Source: Roseibium sp. MMSF_3412
Lineage (GTDB): Bacteria > Pseudomonadota > Alphaproteobacteria > Rhizobiales > Stappiaceae
Length of the DNA stretch: 64,000 bases
Assembly: GCF_030733265.1 (NCBI RefSeq)
Contig: NZ_JASHJI010000001.1
Span: 124,001-188,000, forward strand
Direction of reading: 5' to 3'
Numbering within the stretch: the first letter of the stretch is position 1; each line of letters opens with the position of its first letter. The notes beneath the pieces are model-generated. The model saw only the letters and a list, made by a program, of their open reading frames with translations. It had not been told where the DNA came from and did no database searches. The translations under genes were made by a program, and so were the position numbers. This document shows positions 44,916 through 53,672 of this stretch, piece by piece.

Positions 44916-45200
44916 CGCTGTAACCTCCATGCCATTCAGGGTTTTCGTCCGCCGGCGCTGTTTCAGTGCCAGCGGCAAAAACCTGGCCGCAAGGAAGCGA
45001 TTGCGAAACTCGCGTTCGAGACCGGTGCTTTCACAGATGAGCAATCAAGATTTTTCCATTTAACTATCTGTATTTATTATCTTTTTATGAGAGAGTTTAC
45101 GAGCCGCGCGATGTTTTGTGCAACGCAACTCGCGTTCCGGTCACAATTCTGTCCAAACTTGACTGCTTCTGGTCTTCCCGACTGGAAAAAGGAGTTGTCC

Positions 45201-45836
45201 TTGCACCTGCAATCCGATCCGAACCAACGGCGTCAGCCCAAACAATTGCGTTCACGCCTCATGGTCGAAACAATCGTCGAAGCCGCCCGGCAGATTTTCG
45301 CAGACCATGATTTCAAAACCGCCAGCACGAACCTGATTGCAGAGCGGGCCGGTATCAGCATCGGGTCGCTGTACCAGTACTTCCCGAACAAGGACTCGCT
45401 TATTCTTGCCGTCCAGAAGAAGCACCACGATGACGTGCTGGCGCTGGTCAAAGGGGCGATGGACCGATCACATGATCTGCCCTTGCGCGACGCAATCAGC
45501 CATATAGTGGGTGCAAATCTTGACATGCACCTGCAGTCGCCCCGGCTCCACGCCGCCTTCGATGAGTGGATACCGACGCAATCGAAACACGTCGACCGGG
45601 AAACTTTCCAGCAGGAAATGGCGGCGAATGTGATGAACTTCCTGTCGGAAAGGTCTGATGTCGATCTCGGGGATCAGCTGAAGCCGGCCGTTTTCGTGAT
45701 CATGAACATGGTCCGGTCGGTGATGCATGCGGCCGTTCAGGATTGCGAAACAGTCCCCGATCGTCACCAGATCATCGAAAGTCTCACAGTCGGTATTCTC
45801 GGCTGCCTGACACCGGGCACGAGTGCGCGCTCCTGA
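45201..45836 (+). CDS. TetR/AcrR-family transcriptional regulator
   Basis: A 211-residue TetR protein. Helix-turn-helix at about 22-65 (VETIVEAARQIFADHDFKTA, AGISIGSLYQYFPNKDSLI), followed by the helical ligand-binding part. The upstream frame is open to 44412, but that part is antisense to the MipA gene; AAGGAG 6 bases before the TTG at 45201 marks the start. It is divergent from the MipA/OmpV-like gene, which is a possible target. Confidence 0.85.
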   Translation: MHLQSDPNQRRQPKQLRSRLMVETIVEAARQIFADHDFKTASTNLIAERAGISIGSLYQYFPNKDSLILAVQKKHHDDVLALVKGAMDRSHDLPLRDAISHIVGANLDMHLQSPRLHAAFDEWIPTQSKHVDRETFQQEMAANVMNFLSERSDVDLGDQLKPAVFVIMNMVRSVMHAAVQDCETVPDRHQIIESLTVGILGCLTPGTSARS

Positions 45837-45887
45837 GACAGATGGTTGCGGCTTTCGCAGGTTGAAGGGATGGCGTGCCGCGCCGGG

Positions 45888-46322
45888 TCACTCGTTGACG
45901 ATGGCCGCTATGACCCAGTCAACGCCGTCCTGGATCAGCTGGTAGTGACAGGTGAATTCGAGGACCGTTTCACCGTCCGCGCTTTCCTGCGACCAGTCGA
46001 GGGTGACAAGCGCGGACGATCCGCTGACATGGCTCGAGACGACCTGAAAATCGGAATGGGTGACACCTTCCTTTTCCAGTGCCTTCAGGAGCGCTTCAAC
46101 ATTTTCGATCAGTTCCTCGTCATCGGCGAAGACATGACCTTTCTCATGCTGCCAGATGACGGCAGGCAAGGCGAAACAGTCGCAGATCCGGTCTATGTCA
46201 TAATCGTTGAAACCGGCCTGATAATCGTCGAAGAGCTGGGCGATCGCCTCTTCCGCGCCCTCGTTCGAACCGGCCCCGTTTGCATGACCGTTGCCGGTGT
46301 TTTCAGCACCACCGCTGTTCAT
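45888..46322 (-). CDS. NTF2/SnoaL-like protein
   Basis: A 144-residue protein with an N-terminal Gly/Asn-rich tail (about 1-22) and a cone-like NTF2/SnoaL domain (EEAIAQLFDDYQAGFNDYDI, the paired CHYQLIQDGVDWVIAAIVNE end). The ATG at 46322 follows GGAGG by 7 bases; a TTG at 46358 is rejected. It lies 38 bases after the exonuclease on the same strand, in the place where the DNA ligase would stand in many relatives. Function unknown. Confidence 0.75.
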   Translation of the reverse strand: MNSGGAENTGNGHANGAGSNEGAEEAIAQLFDDYQAGFNDYDIDRICDCFALPAVIWQHEKGHVFADDEELIENVEALLKALEKEGVTHSDFQVVSSHVSGSSALVTLDWSQESADGETVLEFTCHYQLIQDGVDWVIAAIVNE

Positions 46323-46360
46323 ATGACCGCCTCCCTCAGGATCCGGACAGCTTGCCAAGG

Positions 46361-47386
46361 TCAGTTTGCCTCTGAGACCTCGACACCGTCGGCATCCTCG
46401 CCATCGTCATACCCGATCATATTGAGAGGACGGGCCTTTCGTCCATTCAATTCGCACCAATGCACAAGTGCTTCCTCGGCCCCGTGGGTGACCCATATCT
46501 GTTCCGCCTGCGTCTCCAGGATCGTCCGGCACAGATCGTCCCAGTCGGCGTGATCGGAGACAATAAGCGGCAGCTCCGCACCGCGCTGGCGCGCCCGCGC
46601 ACGCACCCGCATCCAGCCGGATGCCATGGCAGCTACCGGGTCGCCGAAACGCCGTGCCCACCTGTCGCTCAGTTGCCCTGGAGGACACAGGACGATTTCG
46701 CCTTTCAGCTCCTTTCCGCGCTTGCCCACCGGTTCCAGCGCCCCGAGTTCAACACCCTCAGACTGATAATAGGCTGACAGCTTTTCCAGCGCGCCGTGAA
46801 GGTAAATCACCCGGTCGTAGCCGGCCGCGCGCAATTCGCCGATGACGCGTTGCGCTTTCCCCAGCGCATAAGCGCCGACCAGATGTGTCTGCTCGGGAAA
46901 GAGATCCACCGACGACAGGAGTTTTGCGATTTCCTGACCGGCCGGCGGGTGGCGGAAGACAGGTAGACCGAAGGTTGCCTCGGTCACGAACGTGTCGCAT
47001 TTGACCAGCTCAAAGGAAGCACAGGTCGGATCGTCCTGGCGCTTGTAATCGCCCGATACGACGGTCCGGTGGCCGGATGCCTCCAGGAGGACCTGCGCCG
47101 AACCCAGAACATGTCCGGCCGGATGCAGGGATACATCGGCACTGCCAACCTTGATAACCTCGCCGCAGTCGATGGCCTGCGCGGTTCCGCAGAAGTTTTC
47201 TCCGTAGCGTATCGCCATGATGCCGAGTGTCTGCCGCGTCGCCAGAACCGCACCGTGCCCCGCGCGTGCGTGATCGGCGTGTCCGTGCGTGACGATGGCC
47301 CTTTCGACCGGCCGGACCGGGTCGATATGGGCCCCGGCTGCAGGTGAATAGAGCCCTTCTGGCGTTATCGTGAGAAGTTCTGACAT
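46361..47386 (-). CDS. Ligase-associated DNA damage response exonuclease (MBL fold)
   Basis: A 341-residue metallo-beta-lactamase-fold nuclease of the RNA/DNA-processing (beta-CASP) type. Metal motifs: HGHADHA near residue 35, HPAGHVLGSAQ, SGDYKRQ, and SDHADWDDL. In relatives it is next to the cisplatin-type ligase and acts as a 3' exonuclease. ATG at 47386; a GTG one codon before is possible. It is divergent from the DEXH helicase, with 122 bases between the starts. Confidence 0.88.
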   Translation of the reverse strand: MSELLTITPEGLYSPAAGAHIDPVRPVERAIVTHGHADHARAGHGAVLATRQTLGIMAIRYGENFCGTAQAIDCGEVIKVGSADVSLHPAGHVLGSAQVLLEASGHRTVVSGDYKRQDDPTCASFELVKCDTFVTEATFGLPVFRHPPAGQEIAKLLSSVDLFPEQTHLVGAYALGKAQRVIGELRAAGYDRVIYLHGALEKLSAYYQSEGVELGALEPVGKRGKELKGEIVLCPPGQLSDRWARRFGDPVAAMASGWMRVRARARQRGAELPLIVSDHADWDDLCRTILETQAEQIWVTHGAEEALVHWCELNGRKARPLNMIGYDDGEDADGVEVSEAN

Positions 47387-47508
47387 CACGGGCCATTAGT
47401 TCCCGGATCGGCTGCAACTTCAAGAGGGTCGCGCGTCATAGAACACAAAGTGAACATTTTTCATCACTCCCCCTCGCCTTTTCCGGGCTGCTATCCTAAA
47501 ACTGCCTG

Positions 47509-50013
47509 ATGGACGCTGCGCTGCTACCCAATCGATTTCAGAGCTGGTTTGCTTCCCGGGGCTGGGCCGCCAGGCCGCATCAGCTGCAGCTGATCGATCA
47601 TCTGGCACAGGGACATTCAACGCTGCTCATCGCTCCGACCGGTGCCGGCAAGACGCTGGCCGGGTTCCTGCCGAGCCTGGTGGAACTGGATCTGCGCGGC
47701 AAGGTGAAACCCGGACAGGCCGGCGGCGGCGTGCATACGCTTTACATTTCGCCATTGAAGGCGCTGGCCGTCGACATTGCCCGGAACCTGGAAGCGCCCG
47801 TCAACGAGATGGGATTGCCGATCAAGCTGGAAACGCGGACCGGCGATACCCCTTCTCACAAGCGGCAGCGGCAGAAACTCAACCCGCCGGACATTCTGCT
47901 GACGACACCCGAACAGATCGCTCTCCTCTTGTCGGATCCCATTTCGGCACGGCTGTTCGCATCACTGAAAACGGTCATCCTTGATGAATTGCATGCGCTG
48001 GTCACTTCCAAGCGCGGCGACCTGCTTTCCCTCGGTCTCGCGCGCCTGCGCCGGATTGCGCCTAAACTCAGAACCATCGGGCTGTCGGCGACCGTTGCCA
48101 AGCCGGACGACCTGCGCGCCTATCTCGTGGATCAGCCCGATGTGAACCGAAGAGCGCTGTCGCATGTGGTGGAAGTGTCCGGCGGCGCCATGCCGGAGAT
48201 TTCAATCCTCGATTCAGACCAGAGGCTGCCCTGGTCGGGTCATTCGTCCCGCTATGCGATCGGCGATATCTACGAACTGATCAAGGCGCACAACGTCTCG
48301 CTCCTATTTGTGAACACGCGCAGCCAGGCGGAAATGGTGTTTCAGGAACTCTGGCGCATCAACGAAGACACGCTGCCGATCGCCCTTCACCACGGCTCGC
48401 TCGATGTCGGCCAGCGGCGCAAGGTGGAAGCGGCGATGTCGTCCGGCGCGCTACGCGCCGTCGTTGCGACCTCCTCGCTCGACATGGGGATCGACTGGGG
48501 CGATATCGATCTCGTGGTGAATATCGGTGCACCGAAGGGGGCGAGCCGGCTGGCACAGCGGATCGGCCGGGCCAATCACCGCATGGACGAACCGTCCAAG
48601 GCGGTGCTTATTCCCTCCAACAGGTTCGAGGTGCTGGAATGTCAGGCGGCGCTTGCCGCATCCAAGCGCGGCGATCAGGACACCCCGCCCCTGCGCAAGG
48701 GCGCGCTTGACGTGCTGGCGCAACATGTCATGGGCCTTGCCTGCGCCGAACCGCTCGATCTGACAGCGACCTTCGATGAAATCCGCTCCAGCGAAACCTA
48801 CAGATATCTCGATTGGGAAACTTTCGAGCGGGTTGTCGACTTCGTCGCAACAGGCGGATACGCGCTGAAGAGCTACGACCAGTATGCCAAACTGAAAAAG
48901 GGCAAGGACGGTCTGTGGCGTATTTCGCATCCCAAGCTTGCCCAACAGTACCGGCTCAATGTCGGGACGATCGTCGAAGCCCCGAAACTGAAGGTGCGCC
49001 TGGTGCGGTCCAAGGCGGACGGGCGGCGCACGCCGGTCGGGCGCGGCGGCCGTATCCTGGGAGAGATCGAGGAATATTTCGTCGACCAGATGGTTCCCGG
49101 GGACACGTTTCTTTTCGGCGGCGAGGTCGTCCGGTTCGAGGCAATCCGGGAAAACGAAACCTATGTCTCGCGCGCCAAGACAGACAATCCGATGATCCCG
49201 TCCTACATGGGCGGCAAGTTTCCGCTGTCCACCTATCTCGCCGACGGTGTGCGGGCGATGCTCGCCAATCCCAAAAGCTGGAAACACCTGCCGATCCAGG
49301 TCCGCGAGTGGCTGGAGATACAGAAGGCCAAATCGGTTCTGCCCGCGCGCGACGGCCTTCTCGTCGAGACCTTCCCACGGTCCAACAAGCATTACATGGT
49401 CTGTTATCCCTTCGAGGGACGCCTGGCGCACCAGACGCTCGGCATGCTGCTCACCAAGCGCCTGGAGCGCCTCGGTGCGCGGCCGATGGGGTTTGTCGCC
49501 AATGACTACGCACTTTCGGTCTGGGGGCTCGGCGATCTGTCGCTGCTGTTCTCGAGCGGGCGTATCTCGCTGGACGCGCTTTTTGAAGAGGACATTCTCG
49601 GCGATGATCTCGATGCCTGGCTGGCGGATTCCAGCCTGATGAAGCGCACCTTCCGCAACTGTGCGGTCATTGCGGGTCTGATCGAGCGCCGACACCCGGG
49701 CCAGGAGAAAACCGGGCGTCAGGTCACGGTTTCCTCCGACCTGATCTACGATGTCCTGCGCATGCATGAACCGGATCACATCCTGCTCAAGGCGACCTGG
49801 GCGGACGCCGCCGAAGGACTTCTGGATATCTCTCGCCTTGGGGAACTTCTTGCGCGCGTTCGTGGCAGAATCACGCATAGTGTCCTCACGCGCGTTTCTC
49901 CGCTTGCCGTGCCGATCCTCCTGGAAATAGGCAAGGAACCGGTCTATGGCGAGGCGATGGATTCGCTGCTTGAAGACGCGGCCGAAGATCTTGTTCAAGA
50001 GGCAATGGCATGA
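47509..50013 (+). CDS. Ligase-associated DNA damage response DEXH-box helicase (Lhr-like core)
   Basis: An 834-residue SF2 helicase of the Lhr-core group. Motifs: APTGAGKTLAG (Walker A), SPLKALAVD, TTPEQIALLL, LDELHAL (motif II), SATVAKP, and QRIGRANHR, followed by the winged-helix and beta-barrel parts of Lhr proteins. It is expected to unwind RNA/DNA or DNA in repair with the nuclease and ligase. Its stop overlaps the pdeM start by ATGA. No long Lhr C-terminal extension is present. Confidence 0.93.
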   Translation: MDAALLPNRFQSWFASRGWAARPHQLQLIDHLAQGHSTLLIAPTGAGKTLAGFLPSLVELDLRGKVKPGQAGGGVHTLYISPLKALAVDIARNLEAPVNEMGLPIKLETRTGDTPSHKRQRQKLNPPDILLTTPEQIALLLSDPISARLFASLKTVILDELHALVTSKRGDLLSLGLARLRRIAPKLRTIGLSATVAKPDDLRAYLVDQPDVNRRALSHVVEVSGGAMPEISILDSDQRLPWSGHSSRYAIGDIYELIKAHNVSLLFVNTRSQAEMVFQELWRINEDTLPIALHHGSLDVGQRRKVEAAMSSGALRAVVATSSLDMGIDWGDIDLVVNIGAPKGASRLAQRIGRANHRMDEPSKAVLIPSNRFEVLECQAALAASKRGDQDTPPLRKGALDVLAQHVMGLACAEPLDLTATFDEIRSSETYRYLDWETFERVVDFVATGGYALKSYDQYAKLKKGKDGLWRISHPKLAQQYRLNVGTIVEAPKLKVRLVRSKADGRRTPVGRGGRILGEIEEYFVDQMVPGDTFLFGGEVVRFEAIRENETYVSRAKTDNPMIPSYMGGKFPLSTYLADGVRAMLANPKSWKHLPIQVREWLEIQKAKSVLPARDGLLVETFPRSNKHYMVCYPFEGRLAHQTLGMLLTKRLERLGARPMGFVANDYALSVWGLGDLSLLFSSGRISLDALFEEDILGDDLDAWLADSSLMKRTFRNCAVIAGLIERRHPGQEKTGRQVTVSSDLIYDVLRMHEPDHILLKATWADAAEGLLDISRLGELLARVRGRITHSVLTRVSPLAVPILLEIGKEPVYGEAMDSLLEDAAEDLVQEAMA

Positions 50014-50747
50014 ACGTTCTGACATCCCATCTGCGCAAATACGAGACAGCGCCGGTATGTCATGACATCCAGGTCAATGGGCAGCTCGTCGGCCTGCATG
50101 ACAGCGGCGTGTTGTGGTGGCCTGAGGAATCCCTGCTGGTCGTTGCCGACCTTCACCTGGAGAAAGGCTCCAGCTACGCCCGGCGCGGTGTCATGCTGCC
50201 GCCCTACGACACCGGGGCAACGCTGGAAAAGCTCGCAGGCGTCATGGATGCCTTCGACCCGGCCCGCGTCATCTGTCTGGGAGACAGTTTCCACGACGCA
50301 GACGGGTCCGACAGGTTGCCGGCTCCCTACCGCGCCATGCTCACAACACTCCAGCTCGGCCGGGAGTGGATCTGGGTCACGGGCAATCATGATCCTGTCG
50401 CGCCCGTGCGGCTCTGCGGCGAGACGGTGGACGAGATTGCCGTCGGGCCGCTCAAGTTCCGGCACGAACCGGTTGAAGAAATCGGTACAAAAGGCACGGC
50501 GGGCGAGATCTGCGGGCACCTGCACCCGGTTGCGCGGGTCCGCCGGTTCGGACGCTCGATCCGTCGCTCGTGCTTCATTACTGATGGAACCCGCCTTGTG
50601 CTTCCGGCCTTCGGCGCGCTCACGGGCGGTCTCAATGTGGCCGACCGCGCCTATTCAACGCTGTTCACCCGGCGCCAGTTCTCGGTGTTCATGCTGGGCA
50701 ACGACCGGCTCTACCCGTTCACGGCAAGCCGTCTGGTCGGGGATTGA
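50010..50747 (+). CDS. pdeM: Ligase-associated DNA damage response endonuclease PdeM
   Basis: A 245-residue calcineurin-like metallophosphoesterase. Metal motifs: VADLHLEKG (D-x-H), LGDSFHDADG, TGNHDP, and CGHLHP. PdeM is a Mn-dependent nuclease/phosphodiesterase coded with the Lhr-like helicase in many bacteria. It is translationally coupled to the helicase (4-base overlap). Confidence 0.9.
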   Translation: MNVLTSHLRKYETAPVCHDIQVNGQLVGLHDSGVLWWPEESLLVVADLHLEKGSSYARRGVMLPPYDTGATLEKLAGVMDAFDPARVICLGDSFHDADGSDRLPAPYRAMLTTLQLGREWIWVTGNHDPVAPVRLCGETVDEIAVGPLKFRHEPVEEIGTKGTAGEICGHLHPVARVRRFGRSIRRSCFITDGTRLVLPAFGALTGGLNVADRAYSTLFTRRQFSVFMLGNDRLYPFTASRLVGD

Positions 50748-50790
50748 AACAGACGCCCGAAGCGGCGATGGGCATCGTCAGCACCCGCCG

Positions 50791-51177
50791 TCATTTGCCG
50801 GTCGTTTTCACCAGGGGCAGATAATAAAAGGCGCGGCCGTTTTCCCGCAAACGCTTCATCAACACGATTTCCTCGCCAACGGCGGGAAACCCCTTGTTGC
50901 GTGTCCGCACCGTGACCTCCGTGCCGTCCGCCAGGCGAACGCGCAAGGTCGTGCGAATGGAACCGTCATCGCGATAGTCGCTCGAGTGATGCAGCAGCAC
51001 ACCGGTGACGGGCTCGCCGTCCTGGTTGTTGACGCCGCTTTGCGACACCATGATCATGCTGATTCCAATGGCCAGCGGTATGCCGACAATCGCAACCAGC
51101 AGAGCCGTCCGGGCCCGTTCAAACCACATCAGACGGTTCAGCTTCCTGTTCACGCTCAAATGCTGTTCCTGCCACAT
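50791..51177 (-). CDS. Small membrane-anchored protein, unknown
   Basis: A 128-residue protein with one membrane helix (about 24-45, LLVAIVGIPLAIGISMIMV) and a C-terminal extracytoplasmic beta-type domain (VRLADGTEVTVRTRNKGFPA, VLMKRLRENGRAFYYLPLV). The C-terminal part has an SH3/OB-like look (NfeD-like or PRC-like) but no certain family. Start at 51177 follows GGGAT. Confidence 0.6.
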   Translation of the reverse strand: MWQEQHLSVNRKLNRLMWFERARTALLVAIVGIPLAIGISMIMVSQSGVNNQDGEPVTGVLLHHSSDYRDDGSIRTTLRVRLADGTEVTVRTRNKGFPAVGEEIVLMKRLRENGRAFYYLPLVKTTGK

Positions 51178-51302
51178 CGAGATCCCGCAAGATGCCGCGA
51201 CGCGGCATCGGTCAGGATTTGAGGTGGGGGCTCTATGCACGTTTACAAGCGTCTACGGAAAATCTGCTTCACAACAAGCCGTTGCTGCATTCACACCTTC
51301 CG

Positions 51303-51349
51303 CCCCCACACCCGGCGCTGCGCTCCGACCTCTCCCCAGGGGAGAGGTA
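51303..51349. repeat. Palindromic repeat B, copy 1
   Basis: This block has GGCGCTGCGCTCC and the dyad CTCTCCCC-A-GGGGAGAG. It is the most diverged B copy (CACACCCGGC instead of CTCACCCGGA). Spaced 35 bases before the A copy. Confidence 0.85.
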
Positions 51350-51384
51350 CCGTTTGACTATGAGCCATGGTCTCGCCGTTTCGC

Positions 51385-51420
51385 ATTCCCTCTCCCGATG
51401 GGAGAGGGCCAGGGTGAGGA
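51385..51420. repeat. Palindromic repeat A, copy 1
   Basis: Dyad CCCTCTCCC-GAT-GGGAGAGGG followed by CAGGGTGAGG. It borders the DUF559 gene on its downstream side. Confidence 0.87.
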
Positions 51421-51466
51421 AACAGAAGACCGAAATTGCCGGGATCTGCGCTTCCGAAAACCTGAG

Positions 51467-51811
51467 CTATTTCCGCTTTTCCAGATGGGCCAGAATGTCT
51501 TCCAGAACGTCAAAGGTTCTTTCCAGTACGTCCGCATTCCAATACCGGACAACCTTGAAGCCACAGCTGTTTAGTATTCTCGTTCTTTCTGCGTCTGCGT
51601 CCACATTCTCGGCATGCTGACTTCCGTCCAGCTCAACAATGAGTTTGGCATTCATGCACGCAAAGTCGGCGATGAACCGGTCAACGGGAAATTGACGACG
51701 AAACTTCCAGCCACCGAGTTGCCTGCTCCGGAGATAATGCCACAGCCTGATTTCCGCTTCCGTTGCCCGTCTGCGCAGCGATCTGGCGCGTGACGTTTTT
51801 CCCACGCTCAC
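51467..51811 (-). CDS. DUF559-family endonuclease-like protein
   Basis: A 114-residue protein of the DUF559 family (Vsr/restriction endonuclease-like fold). Family marks: SRARSLRRRATEAEIRLWHY, LRSRQLGGWKFRRQFPVDRF, IADFACMNAKLIVELDGSQH (with the PD-(D/E)xK-like D-(E)xD and H) and the final NSCGFKVVRYWNADVLER. The frame is open to an ATG at 51856 inside repeat B, but GAGGGG stands 7 bases before the GTG at 51811, and conserved sequence starts there. The gene lies between repeat A and repeat B, in the position of the short spacer in the other A-B units. Confidence 0.85.
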   Translation of the reverse strand: MSVGKTSRARSLRRRATEAEIRLWHYLRSRQLGGWKFRRQFPVDRFIADFACMNAKLIVELDGSQHAENVDADAERTRILNSCGFKVVRYWNADVLERTFDVLEDILAHLEKRK

Positions 51812-51820
51812 ACCGTCTGT

Positions 51821-51865
51821 CCCCTCACCCGGAGCTGCGCTCCGACCTCTCCCCATGGGAGAGGT
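51821..51865. repeat. Palindromic repeat B, copy 2
   Basis: CCCCTCACCCGGAGCTGCGC followed by the dyad CTCTCCCC/GGGAGAG; the centre is AT in place of A, which makes an ATG in the loop. The G-rich strand of this repeat carries the ribosome site of the DUF559 gene. Confidence 0.9.
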
Positions 51866-52010
51866 AACTCATCGTGCTGCAGCATGTCGCATCTCGGCGG
51901 GTCACAGTTCGTCGGATTGGCTGATGTATTCAACATATAGTTGTTTCAATAGAAAATAACAACCCACAAGCAGCAGCATCCGGCTTTTTTACATGGCCGC
52001 GCCGCTTCGC

Positions 52011-52048
52011 ATTCCCTCTCCCCCTGGGAGAGGGACAGGGTGAGGGAA
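52011..52048. repeat. Palindromic repeat A, copy 2
   Basis: Dyad CCCTCTCCC-CCT-GGGAGAGGG then ACAGGGTGAGGGAA. It is followed after 28 bases by repeat B copy 3, without a gene between. Confidence 0.9.
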
Positions 52049-52076
52049 TAGAAGGCCGCAACGGGCAGAGTGTCCA

Positions 52077-52124
52077 CCCCCTCACCCGGAGCTGCGCTCC
52101 GACCTCTCCCCAGGGGAGAGGTAA
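52077..52124. repeat. Palindromic repeat B, copy 3
   Basis: CCCCTCACCCGGAGCTGCGC with the dyads CGGAGC-TGC-GCTCCG and CTCTCCCC-A-GGGGAGAG. Identical in the core to copies 2 and 4. Confidence 0.92.
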
Positions 52125-52269
52125 CTCGTCGTGCTGTAAGGCCACGCATCGCGGCGGGTCGCATTTCGATGCATGGATCAACACCACCAACATATGATTG
52201 TTTCAGAAGGTGGACAAAACGGGTTAGTCCCGTCATTCAGCTTCGAGATTAGCCCCGAACACTCCCCGC

Positions 52270-52308
52270 ATTCCCTCTCCCCCTGGGAGAGGGTCAGGGT
52301 GAGGGAAC
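52270..52308. repeat. Palindromic repeat A, copy 3
   Basis: Dyad CCCTCTCCC-CCT-GGGAGAGGG then TCAGGGTGAGGGAA, followed by an AGAAGACCGCAACGAGCAG spacer nearly the same as that after copy 2. Confidence 0.92.
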
Positions 52309-52335
52309 AGAAGACCGCAACGAGCAGAGTGTCCG

Positions 52336-52382
52336 CCCCCTCACCCGGAGCTGCGCTCCGACCTCTCCCCAGGGGAGAGGTA
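52336..52382. repeat. Palindromic repeat B, copy 4
   Basis: CCCCTCACCCGGAGCTGCGC with the same two dyads, ending 44 bases before the AI-2E transporter gene. Last unit of the array. Confidence 0.92.
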
Positions 52383-52426
52383 CCTTTTGTTTCCACGGCA
52401 TGGGGCGCGAAAAAGAGATAGGTTTC

Positions 52427-53527
52427 CTAGTCTTCTTCCCCCACCTTCACCCACGCAATGACCAGTTCATAGAAGACGGACAACACAACAGGGCCAAGGA
52501 AAAGACCGAGCAGGCCGTGGGTCAGAGTGCCGCCGAGGACGCCGATGAGGATGACCAGCATCGGAACGTCGAGGCCGCGCGACATCAGGATCGGGCGCAG
52601 GACGTTGTCGACCAGCATCACCGGCACGATGAGGATGGTGAAGGCGAGCGCTGGAACGAATTCCCAGGAGCTCCACGCCCAGATAATGGTGGGGATGATC
52701 ACCAGTGCCGGGCCGATCTGGATGATACACAGGATCAGGGCGATGAAGGTCAGGACACCGGCAAGAGGTACGCTGAAAACGATCAGAAGGATGCCGGTCA
52801 GAAGGCCCTGGATCACCGCAACGCCGATCACCCCACGCGAAACATTGCGGATGGTTGCGCCCGCCAGATCGACGAACTCAGACCCCCGTGGCGCCATGAT
52901 GCGGTCGGCGAAGCGCTTGGCGCCCCTGCCGAGCGTGGGCCCTGGCACGAACAGGCAGCCGGCGAGAATGATGGAAACGATGAAGAACAGCACGCTGCCG
53001 CTCAGCGAGGCAAGCATGGACAGTATCCGCCCGCCGGCGGGCACCAGCATCGGCCCGACCTTGGTGAAAAACAGTTCCAGACTGCGGCTGGCGAGGCCCC
53101 AGAGTTCGGCGATGCGGTCGCCGACAACGGGAAGCGCCGCCAGTCTTTCCGGCAGCGGCGGCAGGGTAAGCCCGTCGCCGGTTATCTTGTGGAACCAGCC
53201 GCTGAGCGTTTCGACGAGGCTGACGACAAGCACCGCGACAGGCCCGATAACGATGGCCAGGCACAACAGGGTGATCAGCACCGCGGACAGGATCTTGCGC
53301 CCACCCAGCTTTTCGGCGAGCCAGTCATAGGCCGGATAAAGTGCCACCGTGAGCACGACGGCCCAGAGCAGAAACAGGAAGAACGGCGCGATCAGCTGCA
53401 GCGAGAAATAGGCAAACAGACCGAGCACGCCGAGACGCACGGCGATATCGATCACCTTCGCGTCGAGGGTTGGTTCGCGCTTGCCTGCTTCGCTGCCCGC
53501 CGGATCGGGAGAAGACTGATCAGTCAT
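52427..53527 (-). CDS. AI-2E family transporter (PerM-like)
   Basis: A 366-residue membrane protein with about 7-8 helices and the AI-2E/PerM pattern: FFLFLLWAVVLTVALYPAYD near the N-terminus and PMLVILIGVLGGTLTHGLLG with GLFLGPVVLSVFYEL at the C-terminus. Family members export AI-2 or other small solutes or exchange sodium for protons; which applies here is not known. ATG at 53527 follows GGTGGGG. Confidence 0.86.
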   Translation of the reverse strand: MTDQSSPDPAGSEAGKREPTLDAKVIDIAVRLGVLGLFAYFSLQLIAPFFLFLLWAVVLTVALYPAYDWLAEKLGGRKILSAVLITLLCLAIVIGPVAVLVVSLVETLSGWFHKITGDGLTLPPLPERLAALPVVGDRIAELWGLASRSLELFFTKVGPMLVPAGGRILSMLASLSGSVLFFIVSIILAGCLFVPGPTLGRGAKRFADRIMAPRGSEFVDLAGATIRNVSRGVIGVAVIQGLLTGILLIVFSVPLAGVLTFIALILCIIQIGPALVIIPTIIWAWSSWEFVPALAFTILIVPVMLVDNVLRPILMSRGLDVPMLVILIGVLGGTLTHGLLGLFLGPVVLSVFYELVIAWVKVGEED

Positions 53528-53672
53528 GGTGCCCCACCTTGTGATTCCATGGTCATGCCACTTCATCACAATAGCCACAGGGCCTATGAGTACCAGATGA
53601 TAATGGCTGCAGGCACTGTTCCGAAACGGGTCTGGCGCGGTTGCCCGGCGCAGCGTGCTCGCTTGATGCCGA

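Noticed and set aside
44412..45200. N-terminal extension of the TetR gene at 45201
   Set aside because: It is antisense to the MipA/OmpV-like gene; a good ribosome site stands at the TTG at 45201 and the rest has normal TetR length.
51303..52382. CRISPR-like array
   Set aside because: Repeats alternate between two palindromic types with unequal spacing and related spacers, and no cas gene is near; it is a REP-like array.
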